This document shows positions 1 through 14,000 of a stretch of DNA of 64,000 nucleotides, one piece after another. Every line of letters begins with the position of its first letter. Positions within the stretch are counted from its first letter, which is position 1. The translations under genes and the position numbers were made by a program. Below the pieces are notes generated by a model. It saw only the letters and a program-made list of their open reading frames with translations. It made no database searches and had not been told where the DNA came from. Location: the NCBI GenBank assembly GCA_030141605.1, contig JAQGDQ010000262.1, positions 216,978 through 280,977 on the forward strand, given 5' to 3'. This DNA comes from Tubiluchus corallicola. Its lineage: Eukaryota; Priapulida; Priapulimorpha; Priapulimorphida; Tubiluchidae.

Positions 1-1032
1 GAATACAAATAGAGCTGCCACTGCGCCTGCGCAATGAAGAACAATGCCAGACGGTGTGTCCAGAAGTCGCAAAGATTATTCATGATTACATGGAGATGTA
101 TTACAGTGTCGGTACACACATATCATTGTCTTCAGTAATGTTCTTATTTGGAAATTTATGGTTCATGTTGTTTGTGTACTAAGACTGGATGTTACATAAC
201 TGTCCTACTTAATTACATTATGATAAAATTTTATTTCACTGAAAAAAGGACAAAATGGCGGGTTTTTCTGTGTGTGTGCCTGTGTATGGAAGGCACATTT
301 ATAGTCATGATTGCTGTCAACCAGATAGTGAAAACAACAGACTTATAGTTAGAGTTGTTACCACTGAGCAGTACATATTTTGTAAGTAATAGTAAAAAGT
401 CATCGACATATCATCTTTGCATGCTGTAATTTGATCTTGTTTCATGAATTAAAAAAGTACAGATTTTTAGACTTGGGTAACAAATGTTCTTTATATTAAG
501 CTGCGTCAAAGATCTATATGTCCTGGCCAGCATAGCCTAATACGATGTCACACAGCCAATTTGAAGTCATCACATTGATGAGAAACCTGGACTGGCTTCC
601 TCGGGTGTACGAATATATTGACAAAAATCGCAAAACATTTAAAGGAAGAACCAACCCTAGAACAACATTTATTGCATTCTAATATACAATTAAAAATATT
701 GAAATCACAATACAAAATATGCACACAGAAGGCTTTGCTTAAAAATGTAAAAGAAATTAAAATATTTATCTCCAGCCAAACGAACATTGATGCCGGCATA
801 TTTCAAAAAAATGTAAGTGAGGGTTTTCTTGTGCTTTAAGTACTATACGGTATACAACTTTAGAAATGTCGAACTTCTGTGGTATTCTTGTTGTTCATGT
901 ATAATCCCCGATATTGTGAGGTCATAAATCCACTAAATTACTGTTATTGCTACTTAGTAAGGATTACTAACTTAAGTACGCTTACTTAAGCATAATGAAG
1001 GAAATGCTGATACATGATAAAATAGAACTTAC
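1..1032. other. Part of VAC14 intron 12
   Basis: The intron beyond exon 12 runs off the window. It contains one small TTAA-flanked element (643-835). No exon matching the VAC14 C-terminal region was found on the minus strand here. Confidence 0.7.
643..835. mobile_element. Kolobok-like miniature element (copy 1)
   Basis: It is flanked by TTAA at 639-642 and 836-839. The left end AGGAAGAACCAACCC and the complement of the right end AGCACAAGAAAACCC form imperfect inverted repeats. The right end is shared with 35388-36079 and the interior with 33117-33290. TTAA targets plus AGGA-type ends suggest Kolobok more than piggyBac. Confidence 0.5.
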
Positions 1033-4000
1033 TGGATTATGAAGGATCCTCTGTCATCCAGCAGCTGACTGTCCGTTGCAAACAGATTCATTAAGCTCAG
1101 CAGAAACTTTAGAAAATAGCTGTTCATGTTTCCGGGAGGTGAAGATATGGCTCCTTTGACATTGTCCGGTAAGGAGACAGTATATTTGAGTCCGGCTGGA
1201 GACGATGATATTTCTGCTAACACTTCCAAGTTCCTCAGTACAACCTGAAATGTGAGAAATGAACAAGTGTATGTAGAACTGCATAAACAAGTGTATGTAG
1301 AACTGCACAAACAAGTGTATGTAAAACTGCATAAAAAAGTGTATGTAGAACTGCATAAACAAGTGTATGTAGAACTGCATAAACAAGTGTATGTAGAACT
1401 GCATAAACAAGTGTATGTAGAACTGCATAAACAAGTGTATGTAGAACTGCATAAACAAGTGTATGTAGAACTGCATAAACAAGTGTATGTAAAACTGCAT
1501 AAACAAGTGTACGTAGAACTGCATAAACAAGTGTATGTAAAACTGCATAAACAAGTGTACGTAGAACTGCATAAACAAGTGTACGTAGAACTGCATAAAC
1601 AAGTGTATGTAGAACTGCATAAACAAGTGTATGTAAAACTGCATAAACAAGTGTATGTAAAACTGCATAAACAAGTGTATGTAAAACTGCACAAACAAGT
1701 GTATGTAAAACTGCATAAAAAAGTGTATGTAGAACTGCATAAACAAGTGTATGTAGAACTGCATAAACAAGTGTATGTAAAACTGCATAAACAAGTGTAT
1801 GTAAAACTGCATAAACAAGTGTATGTAAAACTGCATAAACAAGTGTATGTAAAACTGCATAAACAAGTGTATGTAAAACTGCATAAACAAGTGTATGTAA
1901 AACTGCATAAACAAGTGTATGTAAAACTGCATAAACAAGTGTATGTAAAACTGCATAAACAAGTGTATGTAGAACTGCATAAACAAGTGATAAAGAATGA
2001 GTTTAGTCACTTTCACAATTGCACTAATAAAGTACCGTAAAGTTTATTATAGTTTACCCATCCATTCATTGACCAGGCCTTGTGCTATTCATAACTTTGA
2101 TTAACAGGCACACGCTGTAACCATTCAGCTATTCCTCTCAGCTCAATAGTACATGGAATATCAGTGCAGGCGGACCAAAATTAAGCAACCTTTACAGCTT
2201 CAGTTATGTTAATTAAACCTGTCAATCTCCATCAATTTATATCAAAAAAATTAAGCTATACATAGTGAAAAACGATAAAAGTGATTTTTTTTTATAACTG
2301 TGTCTAATTAATAGGATTCATATCAGCATATGTAGCAGTCTATCGATTTATCCTTTGTACTAAGCACACTTTTGTTAAATCCTCGTATGGGATAACTAGT
2401 ACTTGATTGGACTGATTTTGTTCTTGTGGAGAGTTTGCTTTACTCCTCCATAGATTGTAAACCAATTCAAGTGACACTTGGTATGCATATACTAAGCTAC
2501 CATGCCTATATACTGTCAAAATGTTTTTACAGTTTGACGTCGTGATGCGATGCGATGACGTCGTGCGATGGCATCACAAAGAGAATATCTCCTCTTTTCT
2601 TCTTTTCCAGCTTTTGGGTTGCAGGTGACATTAAACGTTAGAATAAAACTAGCATTGAACGTTAACCTTGAACACTGGTATAACTTTGGTGCGATATCGC
2701 ATCGGGTCAGTTATCGCATATTGAAATTCAACAGTGAAGTTGAACTCAAGTTTTAAACATTAGAACAGAAGAATTAGCATTGGATGTCTGACATTAAAAG
2801 TTAGAATATAGGAACAAAATCTTTTCTTTACAAATTCCAAGTTTCTGGGTCCCTCCTAAAGATTCATTTAGCTCTCTCTAGCTAATTTTCTGCCCGGTTG
2901 CATGACTGTTCTGTTCACAATGCATGATGGGATATTGTAGCTCATTTGACCTTGCTCCTGGAACCAGTGGCGGCTTGTAACTAAAATTAGTGGTGGTGCT
3001 GCTTCAGAAAAATTTTAGCCATTGTTTTAATACTGTGTAAAACAAAACAAACATATGTAATTTTAGTGTTGTAATTTTAAACAAACAAACATATGAGAGT
3101 TTATACATAAACTTGATAAAATCCTACTTAAAAAATATTTTTTGCCTACTAATAGCCTAAGTTTTCACAGTACAAGCTTGACCTGTTCATGGTAAGCGCG
3201 TGACAACTGACAACAAACTGTGTGAGTGACAGTACTTTCTCTTCCTGAGCTCAGACATGTGCACATGGCCGCCATTCACGGTAAGCGCATGACAACTGAC
3301 AACAAACTGTGTGAGTAACTGTGTGAGTGACAGTACTTTGTTACCTGGGCGCAGACGTGTGCGCATGGCTGCATGTGCACGACAGCCAAACACCAAGTTG
3401 CTGGAGTGCACTGTGCTGGGCCATAAAGCAAACAGTACTACCCTCACGTGCTCTGGTTTCGTACAAGTATAAAAAAATAACTAAAGAAACAAGACTTATT
3501 ATATCGAATATTATCGATGATATTGGTTGAGCTGCAGTTCCACAAGTACCTATACACTAGCCGCCACTGACTGAAACTAGAATACAAACCTCATCACAGG
3601 GATCCGACAATGTCTTCATCAGAACTGGAAATAACTCATCTACATGTTGGAATATCTGCAATAAAATTTAATCAAGCGGCATGAAAATAGTGGTTCAATA
3701 CAGCAGTCATAGTAGCAATAACAAAAAATCTGCATAGCTTTTGTAGATGTGTGCAGTTCACAGAGCTTATTACATGAGCAATGAAGTCAAACTTTCTCAA
3801 CTCAGCTGCATAAAATTTAAAGCCATGCAGGATCATTTTCACATTTTCACACTTATATACAATGCACTGCACCACAAAGGTTAAAGTCCAGATATCTTAA
3901 TCAAGTTATCTTAATTTTACATACTGTGAACAAATGATAGTCTTTCTATCTTTTATATCATCTCATATATGAGCTTCATTCATTACATCATTCCATTTTA

Positions 4001-5049
4001 AGCACTAATGTTTTTTTATCACACGATTCACTTTAAATTTTCAGATTATTTCCATTACTTTTTTTCTTTCATTGTGTGGGACAATCTAACAAGCCCTGCT
4101 TTTTGATTGCCCGCAACACATTTACATTTGTATATAGGTGAACAGTGTTTGAAGCTTTTCTTGTGCAGAAACAAAAACTTATTTGTATTATGTTCATTGT
4201 AGGCCCTTTCACTATATATTGTACATGAAACTATTGTAAATGTGTCACGTGAAATAAATGACTTACGACTTTCAGAAATGATATGCAATAGAAATATGCA
4301 CTGCTAAGTCATCTCAGGTCTCTACCAAAAAACTGCACAGATTTTATAGCAGGAATAGGAACAAAGTAATTAAAGATCATGAAAGGAAAAACTGTAGTAA
4401 ACTGTCACCGCAGGAAAGTTTGCTTGAACATGTAGAAGACATGTGGTCCATTTTAAAACACTGCTAATTTTGTTCATCCAACTAAAATGCACATGTGTCA
4501 TGACTGTCTAACTAACATTAACTCCAGTTGATCATCAATGCTGAATGCTTTTCATAAAGACATTAGAGATTGCATTAATAATGTGACATTATTGCTTCCA
4601 CACAGTCGAATAAAAATACACACACTTCGCAACAACTCAACTAAAGTCGCAGTACAAAAGGCCTGTTGAAATTTTGTCAAAGACTTCAATTTTGCAACTT
4701 GAGTCAGATGTGTGTCAATGCAATAACTGCATAACCAGCAAGAATATGCAAAAGACGTCTAGTCTAAAGAGTCAAACAGAAAATAATAAAAACAACAGCT
4801 AGTGCCAACACAGTTTTGTAAACACAAAGTCACCATATACAAAATTGTTGCTGAATCACCAAATGCAGTTTAGCCAAAACAATAGCTGAACAGCACAAGC
4901 AATTTTTTTTACTAACCTTATTTGGAATTTGTATGTGTAAGTGGTAAATCCAACGCAGTACAGACAACCGTGTTTGCGTGGAATTGTGTAACAGGTGCTT
5001 ACTAAGAACTTCCACGACAGGTGGTAGTGCTAACAGTATTTGGGAATCA
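1033..5049 (-). CDS. VAC14: VAC14 exons 10-12 (window-edge end of the gene)
   Basis: Exon 10 (4917-5049) codes [20 protein letters not shown] and [13 protein letters not shown], equal to the human KWLYHLYIKTPRK region. Exon 11 (3590-3655) codes [19 protein letters not shown]. Exon 12 (1033-1244, 70 residues) codes [16 protein letters not shown] and [16 protein letters not shown] and ends in phase 2 at a GTAAGT donor. The C-terminal exons, which in the family carry the Fab1/PIKfyve-binding region, lie outside the window. The acceptor of exon 12 is crowded by a 24-bp minisatellite. Confidence 0.94.
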
Positions 5050-8000
5050 CTGAAAATAGTTAAAAAACAAATTTAATAACAGTGTAGAGGTATATCGTTA
5101 GTTTAGTTTAAACATAATTTATTTAGGATTGGATTAGACAGTTTGTACAACATGATTTAGAATCCTCACCACAACAGACTTTATACACTATTTACAAGAA
5201 CATTTACAGTAAGAATAGACTATACTTAGTTTTTAGTATACTAAAGTTTTACTACAGTGATACATTAGACATTAGTAGAAAATGACGGTTAGTAAATATT
5301 AATGTACGATTATTTAAGAATGATGCATTTTATATCAGATAGAAACTACTGGAAGCGTTTAGTACATAATATAAAGTCATGTATACATTGGAATATTTTA
5401 CAGTTAGCAACATAGTTAAATTCATCTTTTCCGAATAATAACAACTTCAACAGATCATTATTTCCTAAGGCAGCTATATTAGGGTTTTCGGGCAGAAGTA
5501 TTTCATTTAATTTATCAAACATAACAACCCTAGTTTGTTGATGCTAGTAGCTGAGGTATATCGTTAACAAAGAAAGGATGCTCTAATTACTAGTTAGAGT
5601 AGAATACACAATAGTTATAAATAATTAATAAAACTACTTTGAGTCACGTAATTATATGACGATTTTATTATTCTAAGATCAGAAAAATAATGACATTTTG
5701 TATAGAAGCTCATGCAAAACACATTGAAACAACTGCTTAGATGTTGCACTCATTTGACAGCCTTGCTATGAAAACCAGGCTATGTTGACACTCTGGCAAA
5801 ACTCTGCATTTAGCAGTAAACAGCAAACCCCCAGCACAGAGTAAAACTCAAAATAAGAGAGCCTTTAAATTGGCAAGATCACTGGCACAGGGAAGTTGAG
5901 TGGGGTGTGGTGGGGGCGGCCTGCCCCAGGTGGCACTTTTTGATGAAGTGCGCTGGAAAAGGTTTATCGTGTCGGAAATGATAAAATACTTGGCACAATT
6001 TAACTTTCCAAGAAAGCACCGAGCTTACAGTGTCTTCTGCCCAAAGTTTGCAATTAGCCTGAGCCAGTGGTGAGGTGCTACACTTGATGGCGGAAACTGA
6101 TAAAAATTGTTGAATTTGGCTAGACACATTCATGGTTCGACACTTGGGCACTTTTTAGGCAGTGTGTATGTGTACTGGTTGCAAAAGTCTTGGGTCTGCC
6201 AGAGGTGAATGCAAAAGTCAGTAAACTGGGCTGTGACTCTCTTACAGACACGTCCAGAGAAACATTACTACAAACTCTTGCTTTTTCACTAAAGCTTTAA
6301 CTTGTAATTTAGTAAATGCAATAAACACATCGAAACGTCTCTATGTTAGTCATAATAGGGTATATTGGGCTAATGGCGGCCATTGATTAATGTTGGCCAC
6401 CAAGTTCCATGCACTCTAAACATGTCACATGACCTAGTTTGGGTTTTTATAGCATGCAGAGCCAATCAGCAGAGCCAGCATTGTTCAGCTAGATGTGTTT
6501 CCCTTGTTCTAATTGTCTATCACCAGCATCAGTAACAAACTTCGAGAAGAGTTGGGTGATTTACTACAATATCTCATAGTTGCCTTAGTGTTTTACGATA
6601 TTTTTAGTAACTACTATAATGAATAATCATGTATACTGAGGATGTTAAAGTCTATTTCAAATAATGAATTAAATGATTTTTTAATGAATTTTAATAAACA
6701 TACTGTAATATTTCATACAGCATGCCTGTGTACTGGTGCATTTCACTACTGGCCAACATTACCCCAACAAGTCCGCGTAATGTCGGCCAGTTAATTCACA
6801 GTGGCCGACATTAGCCAAATCAGATTTTTTGCATGAGTAGATAATTACTGGTAAGGTAAAATATATTGTGTAAAAAGCTTACTGAGATTGGTTCAATGAT
6901 TTCTCGGACCTCTGAGGTACTGATGCTTCCTGATCTTTATCATCCTCTGGCGTTATCAACTTCATTAGGCTATTATTGACAATTTTACTAGTTTCTATGA
7001 TGCGTTTGCCAGTGTTAAGGAAAATTCCAAGAACTCAGTAAAATACTAAACACAGAACTACATTGAAATTCTGTTCGATGACTACTGCAAAACATTGTCA
7101 TATGTCGCAAAAGTTTTCAGTCAGTTAGAAGAAGAAAAGAAAAACGGTTTACGTTTAGCAGAAAACTCGTAACATTTGAAACAAAATTGGGATTCTATGC
7201 ATAAATTTAAAATTTAACGAAGTATTACATTGTAATGTAAAGAATAGCTACAAAATAATGTAGTACTCGGTACAAACCCATCGCTATAATTAATCGCTTT
7301 TAGTATAATGCAGGGGTGTGCAAATTATCTGACTAGCCGGGCCACATTAAACTTTCCCGCAATTCCTGCGGGCCACAGGCAGTTTGATCAAGGAGCCAAG
7401 TACAGAAAGGCCTAATAATGATTTTTTTGCATCCGACCTGCGTACATCATTACTACTACACTCAAGAAACTATTTTAGAAGTTATTAAAATTTATATTAC
7501 AAACCATATATTTCTACTTTCAGGACAGATAGTGGTAATTTCATTACAATGCATATTAGTAATGCGTATCACACAGTCTGTGTAGTACAGTGACATTAAG
7601 CTACAACCGTCTTGTAAGGGTTAATGGCATCTCATCTAGTAGAAAAAACTACCCGCACTATCTTTGGGACGTGGCACGGACTTCAGCTAGATACACTCAA
7701 TTAATCGCCCGGGCCGCACTTTCATTAGGTTCATAAATCTCTTCGCGGGCCGCACAATTTCTCTCGGCGGGCCGCAATTTGCACACCCCTGGTATTATGG
7801 AAAAATAGTGTGTAAATGTAATTAATAAAATTCAATTGTTTAAATAAGACACAATAATGCAAACATTTTCCGGTTAGATGCTTTCGGGATGCACACATCC
7901 TGCCTACATTTTCCTTTGGCTACAACACTATCATTTGAATCAGGACTGATTTACGTACAACCTTGCATAAAATTCACACAAATTTTCACAGTTTTTCAAC

Positions 8001-11000
8001 AAGCACGGGGCCAGGATTTCCTGCAAAAGGATATTTTTCTTGATTTCGTCGTCGAATAGCAAATTTCGTCTTTCATCATCATATGCCAGGCATGGGAGAA
8101 TTGCTGTAAGCAGGCCGGATGCATATGGTAGCATTGAACGTTCAGACAGGCGAACAAACTCCTTTAACCACGTGATGGCTGTGAACTGTATCAAATCCTC
8201 TGAAAAATATGCATATTAAGTAGTCTATGAAAATTTACACTAACAAACAAAAACAAAAACAAGAATAATAATAGTACAGTATGCGCCGCTTAATAGACTT
8301 ACGGTTAATACACTCAAACACTTAATTGACTCAAAAATGCCTGGTACAGGTCGCTTCAATTGAAATATACATAAAAACTGTCGGTAATTGACTCAAATAA
8401 CTCAGCATAATTGACTCAATATTTTTCCTTCGCCTTGTTAAAATAAGAAATTTGTATGTGTCCAAAGAGCCTTTCGTACTTTTACTGTATCTTTACTTCA
8501 CTTCTGTGCATTATAATATAAGTACAAACAATCATTTTAAGTACCGTTTTGTTTGTAAGCAGGTACAGTATGTTTATCATGTGCTAATACGGTAGCATTG
8601 AGGGTTTTGCTTTGAATCTGTTACCCGCTCGTCCACTGCAATTAACCTCGCTACCCACGAATCACTTGTCTAGCGGTTTCCCTTTGAAGCTCCCGTTGCA
8701 AATCACGCTTTCAGTTAACAGTTGCAGGTACAGTCATTTTTGCAAGCAAACAGACTTGCGTGATTTAGAAAGTATAACTTTTTAATTTATTAATAAATTA
8801 ACTTATGTAAATTAATATTTTATATTAATGTAAAATATTTTTTTAATTGATAACTACACAAAGGAATTTAGGGATTGGTTCACGTCTAAAAATCATTAAA
8901 AACCTTTGCAGTGCATAGTAAGCTGATGACTCATACTTCTTACCAGTAGTTCTACACCCATCGGGTATAGGACACCGTCGGTCCCGAAGTGAGTCTATTA
9001 AGCGGCGCCTACTGTAGTAGTAACAAAATAAAATGAATTAGACCTTCAAAAGCTTCCTGTACAAACAAACAAACAAATAAATTTGCTTTTATTTGCATTG
9101 CCAAAAAGTGCCAAGTTACTTTAGATACATTGTAGCAAGTAAAAGAATTGGAAAAAAACAAGATATCAGGCATATAAAATCAGCTAACCTAGCCTTTCGG
9201 GAAAGTCTGGAAAGAAAATTAATGGGCATAACTGCCTTCCTCTGGTAGCTTAGAAGTACAGAAGTGAAGTAGAATAGAAAGGTAATACGTAAGTCTTAGA
9301 AGTTTTCAAAACTTGTCTCTAAGTTTGAAGAGAAACCTTTCTGTTGCTTCTTTTCCAAGTTTCGACATTATGAATTATTAATTACCATAAAACATATATT
9401 AAAGTGTAGCCTACCGGATAAAATAGTGACTATAATAAGCATTATATGTATTAATACATCTGATGCTTACCATTTGACTGGGCATGTACAATAAGTATGT
9501 TGACCATAGAAGGAAAATTGACTTTCTCCGGTGTACATGTAATGCTTTTAAGAAATTCACCCAACGCGGCTTCGCACCTGAAACAAACGTAACATTTTAA
9601 CTTGCAATAGTAGGAACTGTCGCGAATCAGTTAAAGGTTCGTGAGGAACGTAGGGAACAACAATTTTCTTCTTCTTTTTTAATGTGGAACTATTTGGCAA
9701 GAAGGCGGAAGAATTGCGGAACTACCTTTTTAGCAGACGAAAAAAAACGCTTTTGTGTTAAATTTTTCACAGAGTTTGGTGTTATTCTACATCTTTATAA
9801 GTTTTGATAAAAACATTTAGAGTTCTGATTAATCCATGTGTCTGAAACATTTGTTTTCACCTGCCTGCATTTATTATTTGCAGGTTGTCTGTCTTGTTTG
9901 AAACAAGCGCTTACCCGGATATCAGAGGGGGGGGGGGTGACGCCCATTTCCCATTTTGGCATGATTTTTAATTCTGTAAACTAAAAGTTTTAACAAAGAG
10001 CTTAAAAAACACACAAACATGACAGCAGCACAGTACAAATTTGATAAGAAGAAATCAAAATTTAATGAAATTATGAGAACATTTCTTAATGATGACTGTA
10101 GAAGCAGTCAGCCAGTGTTGTTCTTATACCACTCTGTTGACATTCTCGGTAAAGTACACTTGATTTTCTGTCCAGTGTGGTATTTTCTGAAGATTTCAGG
10201 TGGTAAAAGATGATATAATTCAAATTACATTTATGATGATCAATTTCATTGGGAAGATTTAAACAGTTCTCTGAGGGATGACAACGTTTAAGGCCATACG
10301 GTTAAGTGCTCACTGTAATCTGCCAATTTATTATAGATCGAGTAAATTTTTTTAATTTTTTTCACTTGCATTGAAATCTTCAACCAGGTCCAGTGCTAGG
10401 AAGTACGGGGCCCAATCAGAAAATTGTTAGTGGGGCTCTCTACCCTACAAAAGCTGAAAATTGATGTTTTATGCTTCGTGTAGTACGCCAGTCTCAGCCA
10501 AAAAGCATCGAGGACTTAAAGCTCCACCATTAGCCACAATGATATGTACTAGTAATTGAGAACCTGCATGACATATTTAATATTTTATTACAATTACTGA
10601 TATAGTGTTTGTGAATATGTACCTTCTAAAAACAGATGATAAACTGAAATTACAAAACAAATAAATAAACAATGAAACATAGATACACGGGGACAGACTG
10701 AATAGTTTCACTGTGTTCACAGTATCAAGAAACTTCGTGCATTAATTCGTCATAAAGTCCTTGACTCGAGCGTGTGTGCGGGGGCCCCCTCTTGGCGAGG
10801 GGCCCAGTTTGAACCCACTCTGTCAAACTGACTTAAAACTGGCCCTGTTTTAAACAATCGGTTAAACTTATATCCACAGTTATTACACATTATATACTAA
10901 GCAGCATTCAGTCCTAAGAACTGTGAATATTTCTAAACAAAAGAACTACATATAGCTAATTAATGCATGCCATCTTTTAGAGAACAAATTGTAAGTCCAA

Positions 11001-14000
11001 GTTGTACTATTTATACTGCAGTACGTGCACTTGCTTACATACATTTTCTTGATTTCTTGATTAGGATCTCCCAGAATTTGGAAAAGTCCATCAAGTATTT
11101 CGGGCAGAAAGCATAACATGTTAATATCAGGAACGGAATCCAAAACTGTAATCTGCAATAAGAAAGTAAATTATAATTAACTTAGGACACATTATTTCAA
11201 ATGATACCGAGATGATCAAGGCATTGCTAATCAAAGATCCCTATACTATTAACATGCAAACCAACTTATTAGAAAATTCAATTGGCTTCAATATTGCAAC
11301 TTGTCAACTTCTACAGGTTCAATACCCGTCCTGGGTGGTTTCATTCACAACTGCGATTCTGGCTGTTTATCTCAGTAAGTGAAGAAGCATACCATCAAAA
11401 GTTGGTTCAATGTACCTCCGCCATCTCATCTAGAGCCTCATCTGGGGGTTATCGTTCACAATGAAAGCAAAAATCTCGTTTTAATGACTGAAACGTTTGC
11501 AATGATCTGGTCTTATGGTATATTAAGCTATATTGTAGTTTTACATACCCAAGACACCACAAATTGTTTGGCAAATGGATAGTTTTACATACCCAAGACA
11601 CCACAAATTGTTTGGCAAATGGATTCTTTGTATAAATTCTCTCCCGCAGCAATGGAATAAAAGCAACTAAGTCAAATGAAGCACTTTCCGTCACAATATC
11701 CTAGAAAAGGCCACAAAATATGAAAACACAAATAATATTTACTCTCTTTTCAGGGCACGGCTTTTATTTTTTCAAACAGTAAATCTACGAGACCCTCATT
11801 CAAATGGGACCTTATTCAAGTATTGGCATTTTTAACTTATGATGAATCTGTCGCATTGGAGTATCAATAAATATAACATACTTAATAATACCATACTTTT
11901 CCGAACAATATCTGCAAGAGCCAAATGGTTACGCAAACTTTTGAGTACAATCAGCGCATCAGTACTGAGCACAGTCAGTCAGCCAGCTGAGTGATGTACT
12001 CTGATGAAAAGAGGAAAGCATGCTAAACAGTAGACTTTACATAATTCACAGAAACATTGTCAATAGAAAGCATGCTTTCTTACATGATCGGACAGGCATA
12101 TGATGGTATTTAAAAAACACCTGCATGCTAATCTGACCTCTGAATGAATAACAGTAAAATTTTGGAGAGCACAGCCTGGCGAGTAGCATTTTTCAATACA
12201 TCGATATACAGCCCGGGTGGCTACTCAACCATGGGCGCATTATTTTTCCATTCTGCTTCCTTGGGAGCTTAATCGGATTGGCCCTCAATCAAACATGGAG
12301 TCTAAAAGAGTAAATACTGTACATCTGTGTCTATAAAGTAAAAATGTCTGATGTGACTTGCCATGCTAGCAAATCAAAAGTCGTAAAAGTAATCAATCAC
12401 CACACAATCATCAGAACAAAGTTGTTGTGTAAACAGGCATTTATTTACAAATGATGCTGAAACAAAATGGGCCTATTTTAAATTACGTGTCAGTTTTTTG
12501 ATCTGATAGACCAGCTACCTTATGGTTGCTATATAATATATATTGCGGAACTATAACTCCAAAAACGATTTACGTAGTTCATGGTTACATACATTTGCAA
12601 ACATTGTCAAAACTATTTACCAGGGTTCCCACAGAATTTTAAAATAAATTTCCCTGACTTTTCCCTGACGAAATATTGATTTTCCATGACCAAGATAAGC
12701 AGAAAATGCATTACCAGTTTACAAATTCATACATTTTTGTGTATGGACATTCATACATATACTGATATATAATGTGTCGGCCAATCATTATTTTTGGAAC
12801 AGAAATCGAAACTGGGAACCTGCCATAGCAAAATTTTATTTGAACACAAATCGCTGAAAAATATGTTTAGAAAAATATTGGTTGATGGTGATCATTTTTG
12901 CATCCCTTTCCAATTTGCTTGAGTTTCTGCCCCATTTTCCCTGACGTTTTACCAAATAATCTTTTTCACTGACTTTTCCATGACTTTCCAGGATAGCCTG
13001 TATTTTCAAGGATTTTCCCTGACCGTGGGAACCCAGATTCAAACACTGCCATTTTTACCAGTCAGACACTACTTGTTGAAGTATTGTGATTATAATGTAT
13101 AACATAAATACTGCAGATGAATCACATCTTGTTTTATTCATAAGCAAAGAAAAACTAGAACATCACAAGTTTGCACTGTGGTTTACGTCAACAATCAGTT
13201 ATTTGAAAAATCAGTTACTGGATATGCTCAGGTTTAATTTAACTTTATGTAATTTAAGTTTCACCGTCAAGTTTTCCATAGATGTGGAATGAAACTCACC
13301 TTCATTAGACGATCGAGCAGCTCGGATCCATTTTTTACATTCTGGTCCGGATCAGCAGCTAACTGTGAATTTAAATAAGTCATTAAAAACTCAAAGAATG
13401 CAGAATAAATCTTGCAAATTTGGAGTTTGAGTTAGTGTTGAACAAAGTGATTTAACAAAGTAAATTTCAAACAGTAAAAATTAGAACTCAAAATAAAATG
13501 AAATAAATTTTAAATAAAACCTGGAAAAGATAAAACTCCATTTGATTCTAAAACTTGTGTGTTAAACATTTTTGCGTTTATTTAATATTGTGAAAATTAT
13601 ATAATGAAAGAGTTCATGTAAAAAATTACAAGATCAAGCAGTGCCAAAAGTATATATGCAATAGCATAATCAAGGAAAACATACATGATGTTTAATCAAT
13701 GTAATGTAAAAATTACATGCAGTAATTTCATGTTTTCATTTAGCAAACACAAGAACATTACAATTACATTTAACACTAGAAGGAGCAAGCAGTCACCTTT
13801 ATGAGTTTTTGAAATACAAGTACACTGTACATGCCCTGAAGCCAGATAATGTTTTTGAAATGTGATATTGTGTGACTCTTCACTAATTTACATTACACTT
13901 TATAAAATGTCATCATGATCATATTTTGGTATCTGTAATGTTATTCTTCTTCTTCTTCCCAGCTTTTCCCTATTCGGGGTCGCCGTTGTGACTGAGTCTT

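Noticed and set aside
1029-2040. Long open frames of 220-320 codons on both strands with YVELHKQV-, YIHLFMQF- and CLCSFTYT-type repeats
   Set aside because: They are translations of a 24-bp minisatellite whose unit length is a multiple of three; the only real coding part is VAC14 exon 12.
7940-8034. Continuation of VAC14 exon 8 to a GT donor near 7959-7962
   Set aside because: The frame stays open and the phase would fit exon 10, but it skips the conserved [12 protein letters not shown] exon and has no match to VAC14. The AT-AC boundary explains everything.
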